Part shown: piece after piece, positions 11,111 to 20,815 of the stretch
How the letters are laid out: each line of letters begins with the position of its first letter
How positions within the stretch are numbered: position 1 is the first letter of the stretch
NCBI GenBank assembly: GCA_950022655.1
Contig: OX465579.1
Span: forward strand, 40,837,950 to 40,901,949
Length of the DNA: 64,000 bases
Origin: Alentia gelatinosa
Lineage: Eukaryota; Annelida; Polychaeta; Phyllodocida; Polynoidae
Direction: 5' to 3'
The notes under the pieces: model-generated
Database searches by the model: none
Told to the model about the DNA's origin: nothing
What the model saw: the letters and a program-made list of their open reading frames with translations, nothing else
Program-made: the position numbers and the translations under genes

Positions 11111-11712
11111 ATGCCTACATCCTACTTTCCCACATCCCTACATCCCCACATCCTACATCCCCACATCCCTACATCCTACATCCTCACATCCATACATCCT
11201 ACATCCCTACAGCCTACATCCCCACATTCCACATCCATACATCCTACATCCCCACATCCTACATCCCCACATCTCCACATCCATACATCCTACATCCCCA
11301 CATCCTACATCCTACATCCCCACATATCCACATCCATACATCCTACATCCCCACATCCTACATCTATACAGCCTACATCCCCACATCCTACATCCCCACA
11401 TCCCTACATCCCCACATCCCTACATCCCCACATCCCTACATCCCTAAATCCCCACATCCATATATCCATACATCCCCACATAATGTGGGGATGTATGGAT
11501 GTGGAGATGTGGGGATGTAGGCTGTATAGATGTGGAGATGTGGGGATGTAGGGATGTATAGATGTGGAGATGTGGGGATGTAGGATGTAGTGATGTGGGT
11601 ATGTAGGATGTGGGGATGTATGGATGTAGTGATTTAGAGATGTGGGGATGTAGGGATGTGGGAAAGTAGGATGTAGAGATGTAGGATAAATGGATGTGGA
11701 GATGTGGGGATG
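11111..11712. repeat. Minisatellite arranged as a large inverted repeat
   Basis: The left half (11111-11481) is tandem units of about 15 bp, ctacatccccacatc. The right half (11483-11712) is the same unit on the other strand, gatgtggggatgtag. The switch point is a perfect short palindrome, ccccacat-a-atgtgggg, with arms extending to 17 nt. Long open frames through both halves (for example 11050-11551 plus, 11444-11854 minus) encode only simple repeats and are not genes. Confidence 0.95.
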
Positions 11713-11880
11713 AGTATATTCTCCTTATGTTATTTCTATGGCGAAGCTTGTACCAGGGGTGAGATAAAAGGGCAGTATGATTAAGGGACAGTATGGTGGA
11801 GGGACAGTATGGTTGAGGGACAGTATATGGCGGGGTAGTATTTTGTCGCCGCAATTAGTCAGCTTTCCTTAGTTACGCTA

Positions 11881-11973
11881 CGACGCACTACGATTAAGTC
11901 TGCGATGGCAGCGCTTGTCGCCGACGCCGTCGCCGACAAGCGCTGCCGTCGCAGACTTAATCGTAGTGCGTCG
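11881..11973. repeat. GC-rich near-perfect palindrome
   Basis: 40-nt arms (11881-11920 and 11934-11973) with one mismatch and a 13-nt loop. The arms contain cgacgcactacgattaagtc at their outer ends. Confidence 0.9.
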
Positions 11974-12266
11974 TAGTGCGTCGAAGTAGGTGGGAGGGGC
12001 CGGCCCTTAAAATGTCTGGGAAGTTGGATCTACTAGATGAAAGGGAACTACGGACTAGATAGGACTCAAAGAGGGAGTTGGGACTATACAGTCACTGAAC
12101 AGTTAATTGTATCACTACTAACCCAACTCATTAATCATGCTTGTTACTCCAATTGACACATGTGGACGGAATCTAGATGTATAATACATTATCTCCATTG
12201 GGAGAACTGTTATTATGACAGAAGTGAATAAAGTCATATAAAAAAGTCTAATGTTTAGTCCCTATA

Positions 12267-12490
12267 TGTGTTAACATGACACACTTACTGTAAGCTGCTG
12301 CCATCTGTGAGCAACTCTAACAACTACTCATGTATGACCTCTATGTGGTATTTCTTGGAACAGGGTATTGTGACATACTTCTCTCTCTATCCATAGCCTT
12401 GGTCCCATGAAGACATGGGAATAAATGCTGCCATATTAATCCACCATCATCCTGCCTTAGTTCCCATATTTTACACAATCACACATTACA
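12267..12490 (+). repeat. Possible solo LTR
   Basis: Starts tgtgttaaca and ends cacattaca (TG...CA). It contains ataaatgctgcc and ends in a tail resembling that of the 5' gypsy LTR (cacaatcac...cattaca). No 5-bp duplication is evident, and the boundaries are guesses. Confidence 0.3.
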
Positions 12491-12955
12491 CTCGTAGACA
12501 ATGGACTTACTGCTATTTATTAGTTTTTCAACTTAAAAAGCCACAATTTGCCTAAACTGTCTAATATTAAGGTAAGTTTGGCGAACTTGGCAAAACCTGG
12601 CCTGTTTAGATAGGACAGCTGTTCACCCCTTCAGGAATGGAGGGAACAGACAGATTAAGGCCTTTCTCCCCTCTGCGACTGAGGGGGCTTGCGATCCGGT
12701 ACCTCCAGTCTGAGACTGGGTGTACCTCGGATCGCACAGTGCAAACCGGGCTTTAAGTGTGAATATTTTACCTATCCATAACAGTACATAATAGTAACCC
12801 TTTCTGAGTGACTCATTTTCCAGCCACTCTTAATTCATCTTTGTCGAGACATCTCGCGAATATATAAACTCAACCTACCCGTGGCTATGCAGTCTGGAGA
12901 TGTCTACTTTAAGATTTAAGATATTTAAGTCGAATTACTTCTGAAATTCACTCAC
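12491..12955. other. Non-coding DNA with an imperfect hairpin
   Basis: An imperfect inverted repeat tgcgatccggtacctccagt / actgggtgtacctcggatcg lies at about 12689-12736. No gene recognised. Confidence 0.5.
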
Positions 12956-13144
12956 CTTGAGAGGTTCTTTGTCAAACCTTTCGTCTTTCATGTTGATATT
13001 TTCTAAAAGTTTACAAATGTACTCCTGAGTAACATCGTAAGACGTCTTCATGTCGTCCTTCGATAAGGTCACATAATTATTGAAGAAGTAATTTAAGTCT
13101 TCATTACTTGCTCTTGGTGGTCGGTATTGATTGAAGTCCATCAT
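12956..13144 (-). CDS. Possible first exon of a Mab-21-domain (cGAS-like) protein, partial
   Basis: A 63-codon exon starting ATG ATG at 13144 and ending at a consensus donor (aag|gtgagt, donor at 12955). The residues LNYFFNNYVTLSKDDMKT and LLENINMKDERFDKEPLK resemble the N-terminal helices of Mab-21/cGAS-like nucleotidyltransferases, just before the conserved glycine-serine of the active site. I did not find the catalytic exon downstream, so this is a gene fragment, or the rest was displaced by the nearby repeats. Upstream (13145-13370) could be 5' untranslated sequence. Family assignment is from memory of the fold and is moderate at best. Confidence 0.45.
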
Positions 13145-13993
13145 GCTGAATCCCTTCCAATCCGTAAATGTGGCGCAACGAAGCCGTTGTCCCTTGTCTT
13201 TTAAAACTCAGTCAACAGAAACCTGCGGAATTCCCCTTGCTTGTCAAGATTGCGAAAGTGATGACGCATGTTTTCTTATCAGGAGCTGTTCTCCACCTTC
13301 CACAAAGGGATCTTAAGGCTGTAAACAAGATAAAATATAAGCACAAAGTTACCTAGTACGTCCAGACACTGATATAGAGTGTTTATCTATATTCCCGATA
13401 AGGAGACAACGAAGCTCAGCAGCTACTTTAAAACCACCTACACAGACCGCCAGAATCAGCAAGGCCCAGCGCAAGGATGCCAAAACACTCTGTATCCACT
13501 CCATACTGAGTTTGATATGATATGATATATAGCCCTAGCCCAGAGAACTAGGGGTTCTGGTTCTTTTTTCTTTCTTATGTGCGAAATCATAACATAACAG
13601 TTATCACATCTTTGACAAAACTACTGTAAAATACCATTAATTTAGAGGGAGATATTACATTTATTTATATAAGACAAAACTTCTGATCACTAAAAAGCTC
13701 TTGATACTTTATCATACTTTACTGTAGTAATTGTCATTTTAGACCAACCAATCATATGCACTGCTGAATTTTTGATCAAGCATAAATCTAGTCCGGTCTA
13801 TTCTACTCTGGTGAATTATTACCTAAATCAACCTCTTCCTCATTTTGGTACTACACATATTACTCCTCCTTTTATATGATGAAAGACATTTATAAATGAG
13901 TTCAACCTGCCCACGAAATAGGCACTGTACAAAATTTGGCAGGTGGTGCATTAGGGGATATATCCTTGTGCATAATCAACAACCCCATTAACG
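13145..13993. other. Non-coding DNA
   Basis: A short simple repeat (atgatatgatatgatata, about 13512) and AT-rich sequence. No supported gene. Confidence 0.5.
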
Positions 13994-14060
13994 GACCGTT
14001 TCCACCTGATGACTGCTTAGCATTTAGTAAATGCTAAGCAGTCATCAGGTGGAAACGGTC
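13994..14060. repeat. Perfect 67-bp palindrome
   Basis: 33-nt arms beginning gaccgtttccacctgatgac and ending gtcatcaggtggaaacggtc, separated by a single g at 14027. There is no mismatch. Confidence 0.97.
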
Positions 14061-14356
14061 AGGGATGTCAGAGTTCAGGGAAATCCCTGAAATTAGGGTT
14101 TTTATAAAATACAGAAATATTGTCCTCACTATTCAAAAGCTTCAAAAGAACCTGTGTATGTCAGCCCCTAGTGTTTTAGGAACCCCATATACCCATTTCC
14201 CTATACATGTGTGCATCATTACTTCCATGATTTTCAGGGTTTTCCCTGAAAAGCTCCCCATAGATAATGCATTGCTAAAAATCCCTGAAATCCCTGAAAC
14301 CCTTGCGGTGTTACCATACAAATCACTTTGAATGCATAGATAACACCAGGAACCAG

Positions 14357-15199
14357 GGCCCTGTTTTTTAGTCACGACATTCGTAACTTACGACACGTAT
14401 CTGCCGTCAGTGTGCTAGAGAGCTACGATCGTAGAGCGGGTACGACACTTAGGGAGCTAAAAGGTGTGCTATAGTCACGACAGTCGGTGGCCAATGGAGC
14501 GGAAATAGTGGTCATAAGTGTTGTATCTCTAAGACCATTCTGGACATGTCGTAACAAATGCGGAACTTAACTTCCCGTAGGAATTAAGCAATGAAATTTG
14601 AACACGAGTAAGGTATACATATAACCTATAATCGTACCAAATACGAAGAAAACCGGCCGCACCGTTATGAAGATATCGGCAATTAAATTTTGTCATAGCA
14701 AATACTGCTCTGATGGCCAGTGTACCCCTACCAGCACGTGATACGATATCCGATCAATAGCCCGATGTTTCAATGGTCTCTTTCACGTCCGCTCGAGGCG
14801 CACAGGGCACGCTGACTAGATGTTTACATGCCGTCTGGTGAATGGTGGCCGCACTAGAGGCTAGATGTTTCAAATTCAAACACCAATATCTTCAGGACGA
14901 TAAATCCGATCTGCTTCATATTTGGTACGATTATAGGGTATATGTATCTCTTACTCGTGTTAAAATTTCATTGCTTAGTTCTTATGGGAACTACAGAAAA
15001 TCCACAGTGATGTTTTATAGAACCTAAGACAGTTCTATACTTGTCTTAACTTCCAATACATCTCGCCAAGATAGTTTGATTTAACTTACGACCGTGTCTA
15101 TAGCACACCCGCCATCTTGTGTCTTGAAAACACGCGTAAAATCTTGATCCGATCTCAGCCGATCGTAGACTTGCGATGTCGTGACTAAAAACCAGGGCC
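14357..15199. mobile_element. Non-autonomous Harbinger foldback element (843 bp)
   Basis: Starts ggccctgttttttagtcacg and ends with the inverse ...gtcgtgactaaaaaccagggcc. It is flanked by CAG (14354-14356 and 15200-15202). The arms share the inner block ggaattaagcaatgaaattt / aaaatttcattgcttagttc with the element at 6092-7152. The left subterminal region matches the autonomous element closely (cgacatTYgtaacttRcgac, gtgtgctatagtcacgac). It has no transposase frame. Confidence 0.9.
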
Positions 15200-16334
15200 C
15201 AGCTTCATACTACAATTTCCCATGCACATATTTGGTTTGACATCAATAGGACATGGAAAGTAAGGCTCTGCTTGGAGAGCACAGACTGTAGTTCCAGTCC
15301 TACTCACCAGGGAACACGGTTTTCAAAATTTTCCAGTTCCCAGTAAGCTTGTTCATTGTAGTCTTGGGGGGGGGGGGGTTGTCCCGGACAATAATTTCAG
15401 GGATTTTCTTCAAGGGCTGCTGACATCCCTGATTTACATCATTGGTTGGGAGAGAAACCTGAAGATAATCCCTTCCTAAGCTACAGCTGAGTATATATTT
15501 CCAATAGACAAACTGGTGGGGTTCCTATATGTCTGAATAAGGTTATGGTAGAAATCATCATCAAATGCATTTATGGTAGAAATCATCATCACTGAGGGAA
15601 AGGCCTTCTTTTTCATGGGAGGTGACCACTGAACCTGCAGTCTGCCACTGATTAAATGTATCCAGACACTTCCGGCTTAGGGCATAATGGATTATATCAT
15701 TGCATTCTAACTTTGTTGATATCATCTGCTTTACTAGATTTATGATGACATCCTTAGGGATCTAGGATGTATCTATAAAGAAATGATTGACCTGAAATTG
15801 TTATCTCCTATTCCACCTGATAATCGTCTTCCCAAAAGTGTCAAATAGTCAGTGGGTGGTGCTTGATGCCATAATCATCCAAAATCATCAGGTGAAGACA
15901 TGGCAATAGTCATCTTGCCTCCCTGGCAGAAACCTGTCCTCATTGATCAGAAAGGGAACTCTTCCAAGTATAACAGCCCTCTCTGCTGTTACACTTAACC
16001 ACTTGTAGCATATAGATGTAATTACTTTCCTTAATCTGGATATTCTCCTATTTGGCTGCCTTTTTGATTAAGTGTTAGACTATTTCAGTGATTTGTGTAT
16101 GCAGCCTTAACAAGATACCCATCCATAACCACTTATTATCATACTTTTCCCAACATCTTTCCAGCATGGGCAAAGTTGCCTCTAAAGTATTGGAAAGTTG
16201 CCTCTAAAGTCTTTGAAATAGGTGACGCGTGTTCTGTCACACATCTCTGGACTCCCGCCCCCCCCCCCCCCCCCCCCCCGCTTGATTTGACACCTATTGT
16301 GTTTATGGAGAAGAATCACTAGTCACAACAGTCA
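15200..16334. other. Non-coding DNA
   Basis: Contains a G tract (15367-15378), a 23-bp local duplication (tatggtagaaatcatcatca, near 15544 and 15570), and a poly-C tract (16257-16279). The motif gctgacatccctg near 15419-15431 is the inverse of cagggatgtcag at 14060-14071, so an older TIR element may enclose the Harbinger copy. No gene seen. Confidence 0.45.
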
Positions 16335-16416
16335 TGTTGACAAACCCAAATGGAAGTGTTTATTACCATCGCGCAACCATCCACGCTCACTATGCGCGAT
16401 TCCAAAATACATGACA
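16335..16416 (-). repeat. Short 3' LTR remnant of the minus-strand gypsy element
   Basis: On the minus strand the segment begins tgtcatgtattttgg directly after a purine tract (aagggaggaa, 16417-16426) and ends caaca, with an aataaa signal. At 82 bp it is unusually short for an LTR, and no matching 5' LTR is present in the window, so the outer end is uncertain. Confidence 0.5.
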
Positions 16417-19400
16417 TTCCTCCCTTATGATATCAAAGTACATCAGTACATAAAGTATACATGCACATAACTCTTGAATAACATAACCAATAGCACAGAT
16501 CAAATGTTTAATAAATATCACATATCTAATACCTTCCATTCCTTAACTGCTCGACCTCTACTGGTCTGTCTTGGCATTACCACTGGCATAGACGTGACGG
16601 TATCATATCTGGCAGATGGCCGCTGGCTGTCATTAGGGCTACTTGCAGGTTTTGATATCCTTCTAGGTGTAGATCCTGGTGATGGCACACAGGGAGTAGT
16701 CACGCTTGGTACGGTATCGGTATGTGCAAGTGGTTGAGTGGTTACTGGAACAGGTAAGATCGGTGCAGGAGTCTCAGGTGTAATAGTATTGGGAACATGA
16801 GGGTAGGGAGGCTGTGGCTGAATTGTTCTATCCTTTGTTACGTCTCTTGGGTGAGAATGAGGCCTTCTTCTGACTTGGTCACTTATCACTTGAGGCGATG
16901 TGCCCTGAGTGATTGTTGGTCGGTATTTATATAGAACGTCCTGACCATGCTGTACAAGCTACAAAACGAGATGATAATTCACGGTTCGTACGGAACGAGG
17001 CGTTTATGCCGTTTATGCTGCAATTGCTAACCCAAACTGGCTGGCCAACATCAAATTGTCTGTATGCTGATCATGGTCCATCATGAAGCTCCTTGGATCA
17101 TAGTTGAGACTCTTTGACATGTCGCTGTAAGCTAGGTTTCACCAGTAATAGAAGGGTTTGTGGAGCCTTGCACACCACCAGCTCAGCGGGAGTCTTGCCA
17201 GTTGTTGAGTGCGGCAGATTTTGATATTTGTCTAGAACATCTGATATGCGGGAAACAATTGGTTGTTGATTTCTTGAACATCCTCTTAAATGTCTGAACA
17301 TGACGTTCAGCCAATCCATTGGTAGGAGGATGATATGGAGGACTCAGTATATGTTTGATTTTCTTCTCTCAAGAAATGATCTAAACTCCTCAGAAATGAA
17401 TTGGGGACCATTGTCACTTACTAATATCCTGGGAAGTCCAAAGCATGAGATGACCTCCTCCAATTTTTCAATTGTGGCTGAGGATGTAGTATGAGGCATG
17501 TGGAAAACCTCCAGCCACTTTGAGTAACTGTCCACTAGTAGAAAGTATTGTTGACCATCCATCTCTAAGAAATCCACATGAATGCGCTCCCATGGCTCTG
17601 TAGCCCAAGGCCAAAACACTAAGGGCGCTGCCACGGGCATCAGCTGAAATTCTGCACATGTGCCACAGGTATGAGACATATCCTCAATGTCTGCGTCCAT
17701 AGATGGCCACCATATGAATGAACGTGCCAAGGCCTTCATCTTCACCATCCAGGGTGGCATAAGTGTAGTTCATCCAGAAGCCAACCCTACAATGACGAAG
17801 GCACTGTCACTCGTCTGTCCCACAAAAGGTATTCGTCCTCAAGAGACAGGTCGAAACAATTTCTCCAGTATGCCTGCAATGCAACATCATCACAATGTTT
17901 TGGCCATCCATGCAAAGTGAACTCATATGCCTTTGACAACACTGTATCAGTTTTCTGCGCCGTCACCAGTAAACTGTCAACCATCAAATGGAACATATAA
18001 ACTTCATCCACATTATGTTCCTTGCATGAGCCAACAGGTAGTCTACTCATTAAGTCTGCTGGCACACTATCCTTAGATTTTCGGTAACGTATATCATAAC
18101 TGTAACCTGCCAAAAGAAGTGACCAATGTGTTAGTCGTGTCGCCGACAGTGGTGGTATGCCATACTTGGGACCAAATATCAGGGTCAATGGCTCATGATC
18201 AGTGATCAGTACAAAGGGCTGGCCATACAAATACAGATGAAATCTCTTTAGACCAAACACAATGGCCAGACCTTCCTTTTCTATTTGGGCATAGTTCGAC
18301 TCGGCCTGGGACAGTGGCCTAGATGCAAAAGCAATTGGTTTTTCTGAACCATCTTCCATCTTATGACTAATGACGGCACTTAAACCATATGGACTTGTGT
18401 CAACTAACAACACAACTTCTTCTTTAGGATCATAATGCACCAAAACTTTGTCACTTGACAACAAAAACGCTTCCTCACAATATTTTGACCAGATAAAATC
18501 AACACCCTTACCCAGCAGGGAATACAGAGGATGCATGTGACTAGCTAGGTTTGGCACAAACTTACCATAATAATTCATCATGCCCAGGAATGACCTCAAC
18601 TCACCTACGTCCTGAGGCCTGGGAGCATCTTGGATACATGTTAACTTATCACTAACAGGCTTTATGCCACTTGCGCTGAGAATGTAACCCAAATACTGGA
18701 TTTCTGAGAGGAAATATGAACATTTTTCCTCATTTAGTTTGACATTAAACTCTGTGAAACATGCAAATATCTCTGATAATGCCTGTAGGTGTTCCTCTTC
18801 AGTCTTAGTAGCAATAAGCACATCATCCACATAACAAAACACATTATCGATACCAACTAATATCTGGTCCATTGATGACTGAAAAATGGCTGGCGCAGGT
18901 TTAATACCAAAAGTGAGTCTGGTTAGCTTTATCAAACCTTTGTTAGTGTTTATAGTCAATATTTCTGATGACTTTTTGTCCAGGTAGAGCTGATTAAAAG
19001 CACTAGCTAAACCTAGCTTACTGAACACCTTGGGTCTTTTACCACCATCACAAAGTTTGTCTAACATCTCTTCTACATTCGGTAGTTTGTATTCATTATC
19101 CTCAATCAACTCATTGACTTTCTTATCACCATAAACCTGTATATTACCGGGGTACCCTTTTTATCCTTTGGAACTAAAACTGCTGGCGAAGCCCACTGCG
19201 AAAAAGTCACGGGCTCAAATACCTTCGCCTTTACCAATTTGTCATAGGCCTTCTCCACATCTGTGCGTACTGGGTAGGGAACTGACCTCGATTTCTGAAA
19301 CAAAGGTTCGACATAAGCTTTCAGCTTGACACTAGCAGTGAATCCCTTAATACCAGAATTGTCAGTGTCAAATAACTCTTTGTTTTCATGCAACAACTTT

Positions 19401-19765
19401 CTCACCACTATAGCTACGAAGGTGAACCTCTGAAGGCTGAATAGGATATTTTGTCAGTTTATGATAATAGACAATATCACTGATGGTAGAGAGAGATGCT
19501 CCTGAATAAATCTCCATCTTTATGGTTGAAGTGTCAATTTTAGCATTAACCACATAGGGGTCAATCCTAACAGCATGATTTATGTCAGCAGGTTCCTTAC
19601 ATTCATACTCTGGTTTTAGGTTATGCATCCCAAATGAGGCGGATGAGTCAGAGGCGGCATCATCCACGTCATCCACCTCCTCTATATGTTGTGTCGGGTG
19701 CTCACGACGTCCTCGCTGCTTCCACTGTTGTGGGGCTAGGAGACCAACACGCTGCCAGGTCGACT
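16417..19765 (-). pseudogene. Ty3/gypsy pol relic (K02A2.6-like), 5'-truncated
   Basis: Read on the minus strand: protease remnant (19676-19386), RT N-terminus (19408-19106), RT and RNase H (19109-17787), integrase zinc finger and core (17760-17344), integrase C-terminal part (17319-17098), and a proline-rich tail (16889-16518). Recognisable signatures are CYVDDVLIA (RT), TDHEPLTLIFG and PADLMSRLP (RNase H), SHTCGTC (zinc finger), SDNGPQF and NGLAERH (integrase). Several frame breaks separate the blocks. Two catalytic positions are mutated: YSGAS replaces the protease DSGAS (about 19500), and FSKLGLASA replaces the first RT aspartate (about 19010-19022). Gag and the 5' LTR are absent. The copy is dead. 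Confidence 0.9.
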
Positions 19766-20576
19766 AATAATATCATCACGCAATCAACAAATGGCCCTAC
19801 AGAGGTTGCAATTCCAACCATGACCCTGATCAACTAAGGAGTGACTGACACACCTCCTGCAGATGCGTTCGACTTTGGGATTTACCATGGTCGGAACGGC
19901 TTGGTCTTCGCTGGAGATAAATCATACCTTAGCTATTTTCATCACAACCCACTCAAATTGAACATTGGGACACAGGGGGCAACTCCCATCTTCTCCTTTG
20001 ATAATGCAGAAATTGCCTACCAATATCTTTACGCAATTACTGTGAATGACACCGAAACTGCTCGCAAACTCTTGAAGTGCACAGACAGCGGACACGCTAA
20101 AGACACGAGTAAATTGATTAATCCAAAAGGCTCAAGATGGTCATGAAGGCAAAATTTGATCAGCATCCCGCTTTCCAAGAAAAGCTGAAACGAACACATC
20201 CGTTTAACCTGCTGGAGGGCACGCTGGATCCGTTCTGGGGTGCCGGCTGTGACTTCGATATCGCCCGCACATTGCATTGATTCTCTGGTTTGAACACATG
20301 TGGTGCGCTGTTGGTCCAACTACGCCAGGACTACCTTGTAGCTTGATTAGTTATCGCTGCCATAAATATGGCTGTGACCTCATAGTTGGAGACTCGCGGA
20401 TTCGTTTTGCTATGAGTGCCGCCAGACATATTCCCAAAGTGGTGGACTGTTTTATGTTCGGGGGAGCCACAATGCACCAACTAGGCCTTCATGCAGTAGA
20501 CATTCTTAAATATTTCCAGGAGATTCGCGCTGTGTACATACTTGGCGGCATTTGCAATTTGACTGTTAAAGACCGG
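19761..20576 (+). pseudogene. Coding relic with NADAR and SGNH-hydrolase domains, left part
   Basis: The plus-strand frame from about 19761 has TAA at 19835-19837, then NGLVFAGDKSYLSYFHH and FDNAEIAYQYLYA (NADAR N-terminal half, about 19880-20035). After a frame break near 20137 come VMKAKFDQHPAFQEKL and LDPFWGAGCDF (NADAR C-terminal half). A third frame (20277-20576) holds VGDSRIRFA (SGNH block I), CFMFGGATMHQL (block II-like) and YILGGICNLT (block III-like). NADAR proteins handle ADP-ribose or N-glycosyl riboside substrates; SGNH proteins are esterases. The same order continues at 31673, beyond the Harbinger insertion. It may be an accessory ORF of a retroelement (SGNH domains occur in some) or a cellular gene relic. 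Confidence 0.65.
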
Positions 20577-20815
20577 GGCCCTGTTTTTTAGTCACGACAT
20601 TTGTAACTTGCGACACTTTAAATGCCTGAGTGTGCTATAGACATACGATATTCGGGGTGCGCCCACTGACCCTAGGGATACGACACTTATGCCGGTGATA
20701 GGTGTGCTATAGTCACGACCTTTGTAGAAGAAAATGTCCGGCAAAAGGTCTGATCTCACGACATCTATAGACATGTCGTATATGGGTTTGAGACATAATT
20801 TCAACGGTATCCAAG

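Larger units (their letters stand above)
10643..12001. mobile_element. Foldback-like element carrying palindromes and a minisatellite
   Basis: Bounded by inverted ends ggcccctcccacctacttcg (10643-10662) and cgaagtaggtgggaggggcc (11982-12001). The subterminal regions repeat the motif cgacgcactacga and its inverse many times. It contains a 93-bp palindrome at 11881-11973 and the inverted minisatellite at 11111-11712. It interrupts the RT relic, whose frame resumes directly to its right. I cannot resolve a target duplication. No transposase is present. Confidence 0.7.
9478..12245 (+). pseudogene. Non-LTR retrotransposon reverse transcriptase relic (Jockey/CR1-like), with nested insertions
   Basis: Recognisable RT blocks: VENWRPISLLPAPSEVLKR (about 9510), CCFFDARKA (about 9718, catalytic Asp motif A), MQYADDLVV (about 10158, catalytic YADD), SIIRPKMEYCAFLFESS (10432) and a C-terminal stretch LKMSGKLDLLDEREL (about 12007). 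The frame is broken repeatedly, and the GVPQGS motif expected between motif A and YADD is missing. Two insertions interrupt it: a pogo-like MITE at 9897-10112 and a foldback element at 10643-12001. The tail near 12225-12245 (gaataaagtcatataaaaaa) may be the 3' end. It is an old, inactive copy. Confidence 0.8.

Noticed and set aside
11111..11481. Possible telomere-like array
   Set aside because: The unit (ctacatccccacatc) is not TTAGGG or a known telomeric variant and is far too long.
11050..11854. Three long open frames (136-156 codons) on both strands
   Set aside because: All encode only His/Pro/Ser/Thr simple repeats from the inverted minisatellite.
10643..12001. Assigning the foldback element to the local Harbinger family because both start with ggccc
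   Set aside because: Beyond the first five bases the ends differ (ctcccacctacttcg versus tgttttttagtcacg), and no CNG duplication is present.
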